Assembly: GCA_017453505.1 (NCBI GenBank)
Contig: JAFTEU010000178.1
Coordinates: forward strand, 1-34,090
Direction: 5' to 3'
Length of the DNA: 34,090 bases
Origin: Muribaculaceae bacterium
Lineage (GTDB): Bacteria; Bacteroidota; Bacteroidia; Bacteroidales; Muribaculaceae
Positions 14,893 to 22,539 of this stretch are shown piece after piece. A program made the position numbers and the translations under genes. Each line of letters starts with the position of its first letter. Position 1 is the first letter of the stretch. The notes under the pieces are model-generated. The model was not told where the DNA came from, made no database searches, and saw nothing but the letters and a program-made list of their open reading frames with translations.

Positions 14893-17558
14893 TCAAGCGG
14901 TGGTACATATTGTTACTCGTGTTGTGCCTCACGGCAATGACGGCCCAGGCCAGGCGGGTTACACATCGGTTTGACAACGTGTCGATGAGCAACGCGTTGC
15001 GCTACTTGCAGGATCAGACCGACGAGTATCAAATCGTTTTCATCTTCAACGAGCTGGAGGACTTCAGTGTTACTGCCACCGTCAAGAATCAGACCATTCC
15101 CGATGCCATCAGGCAACTCATCGGCTTCTACCCCATCATCATGACCACCAAGGAAGGCGGCCGTGAGATCTACGTTGAGTGCACCCACAAGACCGAGTAT
15201 CGCCTGATCGGGCATCTGATGAACGAGAAATCCCAGCCGCTGGAGTATGCCAATGTCACGCTACTCCACCCCAGTGATTCATCCTACATCACTGGCGGCG
15301 TGACCAATGCCAGCGGCACCTTTGTCATTCCAGTGGAACTGCCCACGGTCATTGCCCGCTTCAGCCACGTGGGCTACAAGACGTTGTACAGGCGCTGCAA
15401 GTCCACCAGGATAGGCACCATCAAGATGGAACGCTCCATCACACCCCTCAAGGGGGCACAGGTCACCACACCCGTCATCAACATGCAGCATGACGGGGCC
15501 AACTACACCTTGACCAACCTGGGCGGCACCATGATGGGCAACGCGGGAACAGCGCTCGACCTGTTGCGATGGACTCCTGGCGTGGTCATCGATGCCGGTG
15601 ACAACATCAAGGTCATCGGCCGTGACAAGACCCTGGTCTATATCAACAACCGCCTTGTCAACAATGTGGCCGAACTCTCGATGCTCAACTCCCACGACAT
15701 CAAGCGCATCGAGATCATCCGCGACCCCGACACGCAATATGCCTCCACAGCCGAGGCCGTCATCAAGATCTACACCCACAGTTCCCTCAAGAACTATCTG
15801 GGTGCCAGCGTGACCGATGTGGTCGATTTCAAGCACAAGGTATCAAACGCCACGACCCTGACCATCGACGGCAAGTATAACAGGTTATCGGGCAACGTCT
15901 CGTTGAGTTACAACCATTACAACTCGCGCAGCTCCAACACCCAGCACACCCACATCTACAACAGCGACAAGGACGATACCATCCACTATGAGGGTAGCGG
16001 TAACGACTACCGCGTGTTCGCCGGCATCAACTATGCCTTGACACCCAGGAGCGTGCTAGGCCTGCAATACAATGGCAGTTACAGCAAGACGGGCATAGAT
16101 CTGGAGGTGACGCGCCAGTTCATGCGCATGAGCAGCAACTCTTACTACATGATCCGCACCATTGATGACAACGACATGAAACTGGGATCGGTGAGCAACA
16201 GTTTCTCGGCCAGTTACTCGTGGCAGACCAGCGATGATGCCCAGTTGCTGGTCATCGCCGACTATGCCACCTCACGACAGACCAACGACCAGATGATTAT
16301 CGACCGGTATTTCCAGCAGACCCAGAAGATACACTATTCCAATGACTATGACATCACCACGGCGACGGCAAGATATGACTTCTGTGCCCTCGGCTGGCGG
16401 CACAAGACTGGGCTGGAATGGGGACACGCGGGCAACAACGGCGAGGCGACCAAGAACAATGACACGCAACAGATTAACCGCGACAACAACTGGTCTGCCG
16501 CCTATTATTCCGTCGACAGGCAATGGAACCGCTGGCGCGTCAGCGCGGGTCTGCGCTACGAGTATGACCACACGAGCAGTGTCCAGGACGTTGTCATCCG
16601 TTACAAGAAGGACTACCATGACGTGCTGCCCCATGTCAATGTCGGGTTCCGCGTGAACAGCGACTTTGACCTCACAGCCAGTTACCGCCGCACACTCGTG
16701 CGACCGTCCTATAACCAGTTGCGCTCGACTTTCTATTTCAACATTCTGCCCTATAGCAGCCTGGGCTACTCGACACTGGCCAGTACCGATTTCATGGTAT
16801 TTCCCAGCCCGTCACAATCAGTGTCGCCCAGTAACAGCCTGTCACCTGACGTCACCTATGTCTATGCCGACGACATCGCAACAGGCAACCCCCTGTTGCG
16901 CCCGACGGTGACCGACCGTGTCAGTGTGGCTGCGCATTATCGTCACATTAATGCCCAAGTGTCTTATCGCCATGTGAATAATGGCATCCAGACGATACAC
17001 CAGTTGCTCCAGTCGGGAACGCTGCGCCAGAGCCCCATCAACATCAACCCATACCACGCTTGGACGCTCGACCTGGACTACTCGCTCAGCACCGACAGGC
17101 TCAGTCTCTACCTGCTGGCTTCGGGCACGCTGCCCCACATCACCATCCCCATGCTGGGACTGGAGACCGAGAAACGCCCCTATGGTCTGCTACACGGCAA
17201 TGTGCAGTACAACGTGCTGCCGCAATTGATGCTGGGCTGTAGTGTGCTCTACTCGACACCGTGGACAGCGGGCTATACCCGTTGCAACTCGATGTTGGGC
17301 TTGAACCTGAGCGTGAGGGCGACCTTCTTCAAGGGCCGGCTCATGCTGGGTGCCAATTATCATGACGTGTTCAACCGTGCCATGAGCACGCGCAGCGAGA
17401 CCAATTACCTGGGTGTGTTCAACAGCACCCATGTCAACAACGACTCGCGCAGCATCCAGGTCATGGCGCGGTGGACGTTCAACACCATCAACAATCCCTT
17501 CAAGCGCCGCAGCGGCAACGATGCGCCCCTGCAACGCACCCAGGAAACCGTCAATTAA
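14889..17558 (+). CDS. STN-domain outer-membrane receptor (TonB-dependent-receptor-like, OMP_b-brl_3 type)
   Basis: The 889-residue protein starts with a signal peptide (MIKRWYILLLVLCLTAMTAQA). Next come an STN-like domain (about 22-95), a carboxypeptidase-regulatory-like beta domain (about 104-182: LIGHLMNEKSQPLEYANVTL, GTFVIP, VGYKTLY) and a plug-like segment (about 210-300: ALDLLRWTPGVVIDAG, TLVYINNRLVNN, IKRIEIIRDPDTQYAS). A long alternating aromatic beta-barrel follows to the C-terminus. STN domains of such receptors signal to FecR-type anti-sigma proteins, matching the gene just upstream, with which it overlaps by ATGA. There is no SusD-like partner, so it is not a standard glycan utilisation pair. 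The ligand is unknown. The barrel resembles the paralogues at 24611 and 30639 in type, but those lack STN. Confidence 0.88.
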   Translation: MIKRWYILLLVLCLTAMTAQARRVTHRFDNVSMSNALRYLQDQTDEYQIVFIFNELEDFSVTATVKNQTIPDAIRQLIGFYPIIMTTKEGGREIYVECTHKTEYRLIGHLMNEKSQPLEYANVTLLHPSDSSYITGGVTNASGTFVIPVELPTVIARFSHVGYKTLYRRCKSTRIGTIKMERSITPLKGAQVTTPVINMQHDGANYTLTNLGGTMMGNAGTALDLLRWTPGVVIDAGDNIKVIGRDKTLVYINNRLVNNVAELSMLNSHDIKRIEIIRDPDTQYASTAEAVIKIYTHSSLKNYLGASVTDVVDFKHKVSNATTLTIDGKYNRLSGNVSLSYNHYNSRSSNTQHTHIYNSDKDDTIHYEGSGNDYRVFAGINYALTPRSVLGLQYNGSYSKTGIDLEVTRQFMRMSSNSYYMIRTIDDNDMKLGSVSNSFSASYSWQTSDDAQLLVIADYATSRQTNDQMIIDRYFQQTQKIHYSNDYDITTATARYDFCALGWRHKTGLEWGHAGNNGEATKNNDTQQINRDNNWSAAYYSVDRQWNRWRVSAGLRYEYDHTSSVQDVVIRYKKDYHDVLPHVNVGFRVNSDFDLTASYRRTLVRPSYNQLRSTFYFNILPYSSLGYSTLASTDFMVFPSPSQSVSPSNSLSPDVTYVYADDIATGNPLLRPTVTDRVSVAAHYRHINAQVSYRHVNNGIQTIHQLLQSGTLRQSPININPYHAWTLDLDYSLSTDRLSLYLLASGTLPHITIPMLGLETEKRPYGLLHGNVQYNVLPQLMLGCSVLYSTPWTAGYTRCNSMLGLNLSVRATFFKGRLMLGANYHDVFNRAMSTRSETNYLGVFNSTHVNNDSRSIQVMARWTFNTINNPFKRRSGNDAPLQRTQETVN

Positions 17559-17580
17559 CCACTTAAACGACAATAGAGAC

Positions 17581-18423
17581 ATGAAAAAGAAAATGATTTC
17601 AATGGCAATGATGGCAATGATGGCCTTGACAGCCTGCACGACCGATGAGCCCGAGCCCGTCATCCAGAGCGACCCCACGTCACCCGTAGTGCCCGTAGGG
17701 GACTTCAAGATGTGGCCCACGCCCACTATCGACGACAGCGACCTGCATGGCGAGGGCTACGCGTTTGACTACTGGCAGGAGCACAAGAGCGAGGCCCAGA
17801 CGGGCGACGAACTCATGGCGATGTGCAATGTCCCCAACGATTTGTTGAAGAACATGTCAACGGACAATCTGGCCTGGACCTGCTTCAATCACCCCTATAT
17901 GGAGAATTGGATTTTATTCAACGACATCTATGACGGAATCCTGTCGGTCATGACGAGATTTAACGGCTATGAGGAACTCATGAAGCGCAAAGGCGGTGCG
18001 CAGTCCTTGATTGACCTGTACTGCCGATTAGGCTGCAAGAGGGTCGAGGCCGAACGTGATGGCATCACCCTGGTTGACGAACCCTACCTGGTATCATGGG
18101 TGCTGGTCATGTGCACTGCTGCCGATTACCAGGCATTCAGCCAAGACCAAGTCACAGAACTGGCCAAGGAGATGCTCCACAAGAAACGCATCCACGGCCC
18201 CAGTTCAACCTCTCATTTCCATCTCGATTATTCTTCTTACTTGCTGGGAGGCATTATAGCCTACCACTATGACGAGACGCTACCCGTGGAGCAGCAAGTC
18301 CTGCTGGCCAATTTCATCAAGTTCTGCTGTCAACAGCAAGGTGTTGGTGCCGACTTGGGCCGCTCCCATGACATCATCTTAATCAGCCTGCACCGCCTTG
18401 CTGGAGAGCCCCTCTGGCAATAA
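17581..18423 (+). CDS. Lipoprotein of unknown function
   Basis: From the ATG at 17581 the product has 280 residues with a Met-rich signal peptide and lipobox ALTAC (Cys at about 19). It is followed by an acidic, Pro-rich tether and a mostly helical body (MCNVPNDLLKNMSTDNLAWTCFNHP, FNGYEELMKRKGGAQSLIDLY). The body pattern (a Met-Ser-Thr helix, a Cys-x-x-x-Pro segment, a Phe-Asn-Gly-x-x-Glu-Leu helix) reminds me of uncharacterised Bacteroidales secreted proteins, but I cannot name the family. The frame is open to 17413 inside the receptor gene; I reject that because the lipoprotein signal fits the internal start. It follows the receptor by 22 bp and is probably in the same operon. Confidence 0.8.
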   Translation: MKKKMISMAMMAMMALTACTTDEPEPVIQSDPTSPVVPVGDFKMWPTPTIDDSDLHGEGYAFDYWQEHKSEAQTGDELMAMCNVPNDLLKNMSTDNLAWTCFNHPYMENWILFNDIYDGILSVMTRFNGYEELMKRKGGAQSLIDLYCRLGCKRVEAERDGITLVDEPYLVSWVLVMCTAADYQAFSQDQVTELAKEMLHKKRIHGPSSTSHFHLDYSSYLLGGIIAYHYDETLPVEQQVLLANFIKFCCQQQGVGADLGRSHDIILISLHRLAGEPLWQ

Positions 18424-18437
18424 CATAGATAAAAAAG

Positions 18438-19490
18438 ATGAGAAATATAATTTTCATACTACTGGCGAGCCTGCTGGCACTGGCGGCCTGTGATGATAAC
18501 GGCAAGGACGAGCCCGGTGGAGGCAAGTCACCCCGCATCTATCTGGAAATCTACACCACGGGTGGCTACTACATCTATGACACGCACGGGAAACTGATTT
18601 TTGAGTGTCCCCAGGGCTATGGTGTCACCCAGTTGACGGGCGACGGCAAGAACTGGTATGGTGTGTTGCAGTCCAACAGCGACTCGATCTACCGCATCTT
18701 GAAGAACGGCAAGGTCGTCATCACCACGCCTAACGAGATCAAGAGCCTCGCTGTGGAAAACGGTGACATCTATACCCTGCAGTGGGACAAGTATCCTGAC
18801 TTTAAATACAGCGGTCACTACACGGCCAGAATCTGCAAGAACGAGCGCCAACTCTATGAGTCTGACAGCGAGGAACTGTTTATCTACGGCCTCAGCGTAG
18901 ACCACGGCGACCTCATTGCCAGGGCTTACTATAATGGGCACTACGGTACGCCCACCTACTGGCTCAACGGCAAGATCTATTCACTCCCGATTCAAGTCAG
19001 TCGTGACTTCACTCCTGTCGAGGAAATCATTAAAAACGGGAAAGACACGCTGGCGTTTATCGGCAATGGCAACTACCAGTCACCCTACTGGTGGCTCAAC
19101 GGTGAGGCACACCAGTTACCCCAAGACTTTGGCTTTAACAATGTGTATTCATATCACAGGCCCAAAATCGCGATTGCCGGCGGCATCCCCTACATGGCCG
19201 GCTACCGCAGCAGCGGATTGGTGCTGATGGTCAACGGCCAGGAATACCCGCTTAACGCTCCGACAGGCAACATGATTATAGAAGTTCAACGCCATGGCAA
19301 TGACGTCTATACGCTTACCGGCAGTTACTTTAGCGATCTCCCGCCCAATGGCAATACAAGTATCTTCAAGGGAACTGAACCCGTTGAAATCGACGGCAGG
19401 ATCAGTGGCAAGGACGTTCGATTATCTGGCAATGACTCGGTTAACCTGAACCAGTTCTCTGCCTATGACTTCGTTGTTCTGAACAAATAA
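18438..19490 (+). CDS. Lipoprotein with repeated Trp-x-Asn-Gly units, probable beta-propeller
   Basis: The 350-residue protein has a signal peptide with lipobox LALAAC (Cys18) and a Gly/Asp/Lys tether. The mature part repeats a unit in which an aromatic or hydrophobic residue precedes Asn-Gly and a Leu follows: RILKNGKVV, YWLNGKIYSL, YWWLNGEAHQL, VLMVNGQEYPL. These are separated by segments such as DIYTLQ, AFIGNG and PYMAGY. The spacing (about 50-60 residues per unit) suggests a beta-propeller exposed on the cell surface or in the periplasm. Function is unknown. It starts 14 bp after the previous lipoprotein stop and ends the operon, followed by hairpins at 19515-19590. Confidence 0.8.
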   Translation: MRNIIFILLASLLALAACDDNGKDEPGGGKSPRIYLEIYTTGGYYIYDTHGKLIFECPQGYGVTQLTGDGKNWYGVLQSNSDSIYRILKNGKVVITTPNEIKSLAVENGDIYTLQWDKYPDFKYSGHYTARICKNERQLYESDSEELFIYGLSVDHGDLIARAYYNGHYGTPTYWLNGKIYSLPIQVSRDFTPVEEIIKNGKDTLAFIGNGNYQSPYWWLNGEAHQLPQDFGFNNVYSYHRPKIAIAGGIPYMAGYRSSGLVLMVNGQEYPLNAPTGNMIIEVQRHGNDVYTLTGSYFSDLPPNGNTSIFKGTEPVEIDGRISGKDVRLSGNDSVNLNQFSAYDFVVLNK

Positions 19491-19513
19491 ACAGGAGTAA
19501 AATGATCACCTAC

Positions 19514-19596
19514 AGTGAACGCATTCACAAAAACTGACAAATGATAATTACGCACTTATTTTCGGTCGATTTTCAGTGAATGTGTTCACTTTTTCT
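19514..19596 (+). terminator. Two inverted copies of a GTGAAC palindrome; the second forms a terminator
   Basis: AGTGAACGCATTCAC (19514-19528) and AGTGAATGTGTTCACT (19575-19590) are each self-complementary hairpins. They are also inverted copies of one another, so the whole stretch could fold back. The second has a 6-bp stem, a TGTG loop and a following TTTTT, consistent with an intrinsic terminator for the lipoprotein operon. Confidence 0.6.
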
Positions 19597-19605
19597 ACTC
19601 ATAGT

Positions 19606-19638
19606 GTGCCATTAAGTCAGTATTGTGATTAATGGCAC
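19606..19638 (+). promoter_or_regulatory. 10-bp perfect inverted repeat upstream of the cobalamin adenosyltransferase
   Basis: GTGCCATTAA (19606-19615) pairs exactly with TTAATGGCAC (19629-19638) across a 13-base loop. It has no strong T-run and lies 83 bp before the next gene, so it may be an operator or leader hairpin. No cobalamin riboswitch core is visible here. Confidence 0.6.
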
Positions 19639-19720
19639 GTTTATTGTTGTGGTGGATATAACAATTCCGGGGTTTACCCGTTATAATAATACAAACACAA
19701 CAATATTAAAGAGACAAGAT

Positions 19721-20275
19721 ATGATTACCAAAGTTTATACCCGCACCGGCGATGCCGGCATGACCTCGCTGGTCAGCGGCAACCGCGTGAGCAAGGATGA
19801 CATCCGCGTCGAGGCCTACGGCACGGTAGATGAATTGAATTCCAACATCGGTGTGCTCATGCACAGCAGCAAGCTGGATGACCCCGATATCGTCGCCCTG
19901 TTGCGCAAGACCCAGAACAAACTGTTCAACATCGGTGCCTATCTGGCCAACGACCGCGAGGATGCGACCCTGTACGGTCTCACCCAGGAAGATGTCGCCG
20001 CACTGGAAAAGATGATGGACGAGATGAACGAGGAACTGCCGCCCATGACAGGCTTTGTCCTGCCCGGTGGAACCCGCCTGTCGGCCCAGGCCGACCGCTG
20101 CCGCACCATCACCCGCCGCGCCGAGCGCCGCGTCGTAACCCTGACACATCAGGCCCACGTTGAACCTCTCGTGCTCGAATACCTGAACCGATTGAGCGAT
20201 TTCTTCTTTGTTTTTGCAAGATTTAACAATATCCACAACCAAGTCGAGGAAATTTATTGGGATAAAGACGCTTGA
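19721..20275 (+). CDS. PduO-type ATP:cob(I)alamin adenosyltransferase
   Basis: The 184-residue protein has the N-terminal YTRTGDAGMTSL ATP-binding motif, AYGTVDELNSNIG, the GFVLPGGTRLSAQ segment and RRAERRVV followed by YLNRLSDFFFVFAR, all typical of the PduO/MMAB family. It transfers the 5'-deoxyadenosyl group of ATP to reduced cobalamin, making coenzyme B12. The frame is open back to 19625, but that start lies within the inverted repeat at 19606-19638 and adds unrelated residues; the ATG at 19721 places the ATP motif at the usual position. The downstream DUF2795 gene is 77 bp away and has its own promoter. Confidence 0.95.
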   Translation: MITKVYTRTGDAGMTSLVSGNRVSKDDIRVEAYGTVDELNSNIGVLMHSSKLDDPDIVALLRKTQNKLFNIGAYLANDREDATLYGLTQEDVAALEKMMDEMNEELPPMTGFVLPGGTRLSAQADRCRTITRRAERRVVTLTHQAHVEPLVLEYLNRLSDFFFVFARFNNIHNQVEEIYWDKDA

Positions 20276-20299
20276 AATTGAAAAATAGTATTACTTTTG
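20272..20299 (+). promoter_or_regulatory. Predicted promoter of the DUF2795 gene
   Basis: TACTTTTG (20292-20299) matches TAnnTTTG. A TTG at 20272-20274 lies 17 bp upstream, slightly short of the ideal. The start codon is about 54 bases further on. Confidence 0.55.
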
Positions 20300-20352
20300 C
20301 GCACAATTTTAAGGAACAGGATATTTCATAAAAAAGCACAACAAGAAAAACT

Positions 20353-20577
20353 ATGTATTGGACACTTGAATTGGCAACAAAGCTCGAGGATGCTCCCTGG
20401 CCCGCAACCAAGGCCGAGCTCATCGACTATGCCGTGCGCAGTGGCGCACCTCTCGAAGTGATAGAAAACTTGCAGGAGATTGAGGATGAGGGCGATACCT
20501 ATGAGTCCATCGAGGACATCTGGCCTGACTACCCGACCAACGATGACGACTTCTTCTTTGACCCTGACGAGTATTAA
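20353..20577 (+). CDS. DUF2795 domain protein
   Basis: This 74-residue acidic protein opens MYWTLELATKLEDAPWPATKAELIDYAVRSGAP-like (first residues MYWTLELATKLEDAPWPATK) and continues with the helix PLEVIENLQEIEDEG, which I recognise as DUF2795, a small conserved family in Bacteroidetes of unknown role. The C-terminus is very rich in Asp, Glu and Phe. The ORF has its own promoter and a strong terminator directly downstream, so it is probably an independent transcript, expressed in part with the upstream adenosyltransferase. Whether it is DNA-binding or a protein adaptor cannot be read from the sequence. Confidence 0.85.
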   Translation: MYWTLELATKLEDAPWPATKAELIDYAVRSGAPLEVIENLQEIEDEGDTYESIEDIWPDYPTNDDDFFFDPDEY

Positions 20578-20602
20578 TCATCAGTTATAAGAAAAGACCA
20601 AC

Positions 20603-20640
20603 ACGGCGGCCCGCACACCAGTGGGCTGCCGTCATTTTTC
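20603..20640 (+). terminator. Intrinsic terminator after the DUF2795 gene
   Basis: ACGGCGGCCC (20603-20612) pairs with GGGCTGCCGT (20623-20632), ten pairs including one G-U, with a 10-base loop and a CATTTTTC tail. Confidence 0.85.
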
Positions 20641-20728
20641 GGCAGCAGCGACAAGCGAGACTCGACCAAAGCCTAACGCAAATGCCAACTGACGACTGAG
20701 ACAAACACACGGCACGATTATTGCAGCA

Positions 20729-20760
20729 TTTGTAAGGTAGCGCGATTATTGCTAACTTTG
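20729..20760 (+). promoter_or_regulatory. Promoter of the zinc-ribbon protein gene
   Basis: TTTG (20729-20732), 20 bp, TAACTTTG (20753-20760): an exact Bacteroidetes consensus promoter 21 bp upstream of the ATG at 20782. Confidence 0.8.
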
Positions 20761-20781
20761 TAGAAAAATAACAAACGAGAG

Positions 20782-21444
20782 ATGATATACACCTGTCCCA
20801 AGTGCGGCAAGAAGATTGACCTGAGCACCGAAGTGCTCATCAGCAGCGGCTACAAGGTCATCTGCCCGCAGTGCCTGTGCCAACTGCAGATTGTGGGTGA
20901 CTATGCCTACATCCCACACGATGCGCTGGATCTGGACACCGCCGCCGAACCCTCACGCACCATCAATTGCCCCAAGTGCGGCCATGAGGCCAGCACGGGA
21001 GCACACTTCTGCCCGAATTGCGGCACCAGCTTTGACCCGCAGTCGCCCCCACCCATTATCCCCGCCAACAGCGAGACAACTGTGCTGCCTCCGCCCCTAT
21101 CTGGCGCAGATCCGCTCCTGGACGAAGCCTTGCAGTTCCTCAAGACCTGCATGTCGATCACACCGATGATGCTGCGCGACCGCTTCCACATCAGTGATGA
21201 GCGCGCCGCCGAACTCATCCGTCAACTCGAGGCAGCCGGTGCCATCGGCCCCTATAACAACGGTGGCCCCCGGCAGATCCTCATTCCTCACCGCAGCATG
21301 TATGACTACACGATGCCACAGCAACCCAGCCAGGACGATGGCCAGCCACAGCAACTGCCGCAGCGTCCACAACGCCTGGGCTGCATCTCCTATCTGCTCA
21401 TCATCATGCTCATCATGTTCCTCGTGAAAGCCTGCGGAGGCTGA
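20782..21444 (+). CDS. Double zinc-ribbon membrane protein with FtsK-gamma-like winged helix
   Basis: The 220-residue protein has two zinc ribbons: Cys5, Cys8, Cys28, Cys31 and Cys63, Cys66, Cys77, Cys80. After a Pro-rich linker, residues about 110-169 (PLLDEALQFLK, LRDRFHISDERAAELIRQLE, AGAIGP, RQILIP) closely follow the pattern of the FtsK gamma domain, the winged helix that reads KOPS sites in chromosome translocases. A Gln/Pro-rich stretch leads to one C-terminal membrane segment (201-217) ending in KACGG, suggesting a tail-anchored protein with its DNA-binding-like domain in the cytosol. There is no ATPase motor. It has its own consensus promoter and is convergent with the GYF_2 gene. 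The domain assignment is from pattern only; the role is unknown. Confidence 0.85.
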   Translation: MIYTCPKCGKKIDLSTEVLISSGYKVICPQCLCQLQIVGDYAYIPHDALDLDTAAEPSRTINCPKCGHEASTGAHFCPNCGTSFDPQSPPPIIPANSETTVLPPPLSGADPLLDEALQFLKTCMSITPMMLRDRFHISDERAAELIRQLEAAGAIGPYNNGGPRQILIPHRSMYDYTMPQQPSQDDGQPQQLPQRPQRLGCISYLLIIMLIMFLVKACGG

Positions 21445-21486
21445 TTATATCCCAAGAAGAACGCTGACGTTCACAGGAAACTAGAA

Positions 21487-21525
21487 ATCAACGCTGCCGT
21501 GGAAGACATGGCAGCGTTGATATTT
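21487..21525. terminator. Bidirectional terminator between convergent genes
   Basis: ATCAACGCTGCC (21487-21498) pairs perfectly with GGCAGCGTTGAT (21510-21521) over an 11-base loop. On the plus strand ATTTATT follows; on the minus strand TTTCTAGTTT follows. It sits between the convergent zinc-ribbon and GYF_2 genes. Confidence 0.8.
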
Positions 21526-21526
21526 A

Positions 21527-22474
21527 TTACTTGCCCAGGTTGTCGATCTGCTGCTTGGCCCACTCCTTGGCCATGCGGATGGCCTGGTTAGCCATCTGGT
21601 TCATCATCGAGTCCATGCCTTCAGGCACCTCGATACCCATGACGCTATCGGGCAACATGGAGGGGTCGGCGCTGGATTCTTCGTCTGGGTACTGGTACTC
21701 GTCGGCTTCCTCGTCTTGCTGAGGTTGCGGGGCGGGCGGAGGAGTCACACCATGACGGGCATCATAATCGTCCATCGCATGGGTCCACGCCTTCTCGATA
21801 TCCTCCTCGTCAAAGGTGAACACGTGGCCAAAGATGCCGAGCGAAACCATCTTGTCCTCGTTGTCTCGCACACTCATGCGGCCCACCGAGCAAACGACGT
21901 AGTTCTTCACGTCAAGGTAGCTGGAGATGACCTTGTCGGTGCCGAAGCCTGTGAGTTCCTTGATCGCCTTGTTGATCAGATCGCCAAAGACACCACCCAT
22001 GCCGGTGATCTCGCCCATATTCTCATCCACCTTGTCTCCCACCCAGGCCTTGGTCACCTCCTGAATGGCCGATTCATGTGCTCGGCGGTCAGGACAAGTG
22101 AAGACCATCGTGGCAAACAAGATAGCCAGAATCAATGCGGCAATGAGCCACGGCGTGCAGCCGTTCTTCTTGCGGGATTCCGGCTCAACGGGGACGCGGG
22201 GCGGCACCTGTGGCGGCGCTTGCTCGGGAGTGAAAGCCGGCTCGTAGGGTTCACCCATGCGCGGGTCGTTTTCGGCCTGACGCGCTGCAGCCTGAGCAGC
22301 CTCAAACTCGGCACGTTGCAGCACCGCTGTCAACTCGGGCACATCACCGGCCTGCATCCAATCGGCCATGCCAGGTGTCCACACTTCGCTCTCGGGGGTA
22401 ATACCCTGCTGCGAAAGTTCCTCTACGGTAAACGGACCTTCTTGCTTTCCGTTCTTGATCAGATGAAATTCCAT
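21527..22474 (-). CDS. GYF_2 / DUF4359 single-pass membrane protein
   Basis: The 315-residue protein starts with a GYF_2 domain (1-50: FHLIKNGKQEGPFTVEEL, VWTPGMADWMQAG), a fold that usually binds proline-rich peptides. It continues with a Gln/Ala and then Pro-rich linker and one membrane segment (about 108-126). A DUF4359-like domain follows (about 135-225: AIQEVTKAWVGDKV, SSYLDVKNYVVCSVGRM, SLGIFGHVFTF). The tail is acidic with a Met/Gln helix. Function is unknown. It starts 65 bp after the response regulator stop in the same direction and may be the last gene of the kinase-regulator operon. The spacer contains an eroded heptamer array. Confidence 0.85.
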   Translation of the reverse strand: MEFHLIKNGKQEGPFTVEELSQQGITPESEVWTPGMADWMQAGDVPELTAVLQRAEFEAAQAAARQAENDPRMGEPYEPAFTPEQAPPQVPPRVPVEPESRKKNGCTPWLIAALILAILFATMVFTCPDRRAHESAIQEVTKAWVGDKVDENMGEITGMGGVFGDLINKAIKELTGFGTDKVISSYLDVKNYVVCSVGRMSVRDNEDKMVSLGIFGHVFTFDEEDIEKAWTHAMDDYDARHGVTPPPAPQPQQDEEADEYQYPDEESSADPSMLPDSVMGIEVPEGMDSMMNQMANQAIRMAKEWAKQQIDNLGK

Positions 22475-22508
22475 TCTAGTTGTCAGTTTTTAGTTGATAG
22501 TTGTCAGT
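22475..22508 (-). repeat. Short heptamer-type array R5, before the GYF_2 gene
   Basis: On the minus strand the spacer reads ACTGACAACTATCAACT then AAAAACTGACAACTAGA directly before the ATG: ACAACT and AAAACTG units as in arrays R1-R3, but with no GGAATTA units or GGCATCC core. Confidence 0.6.
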
Positions 22509-22539
22509 GAAAGCGTTGCTTACAAAAACCATGCCAGCA

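Noticed and set aside
19491..19720. Cobalamin riboswitch before the adenosyltransferase
   Set aside because: I looked for the conserved B12-box-like and GCCACTG core sequences and found none; only simple inverted repeats are present.
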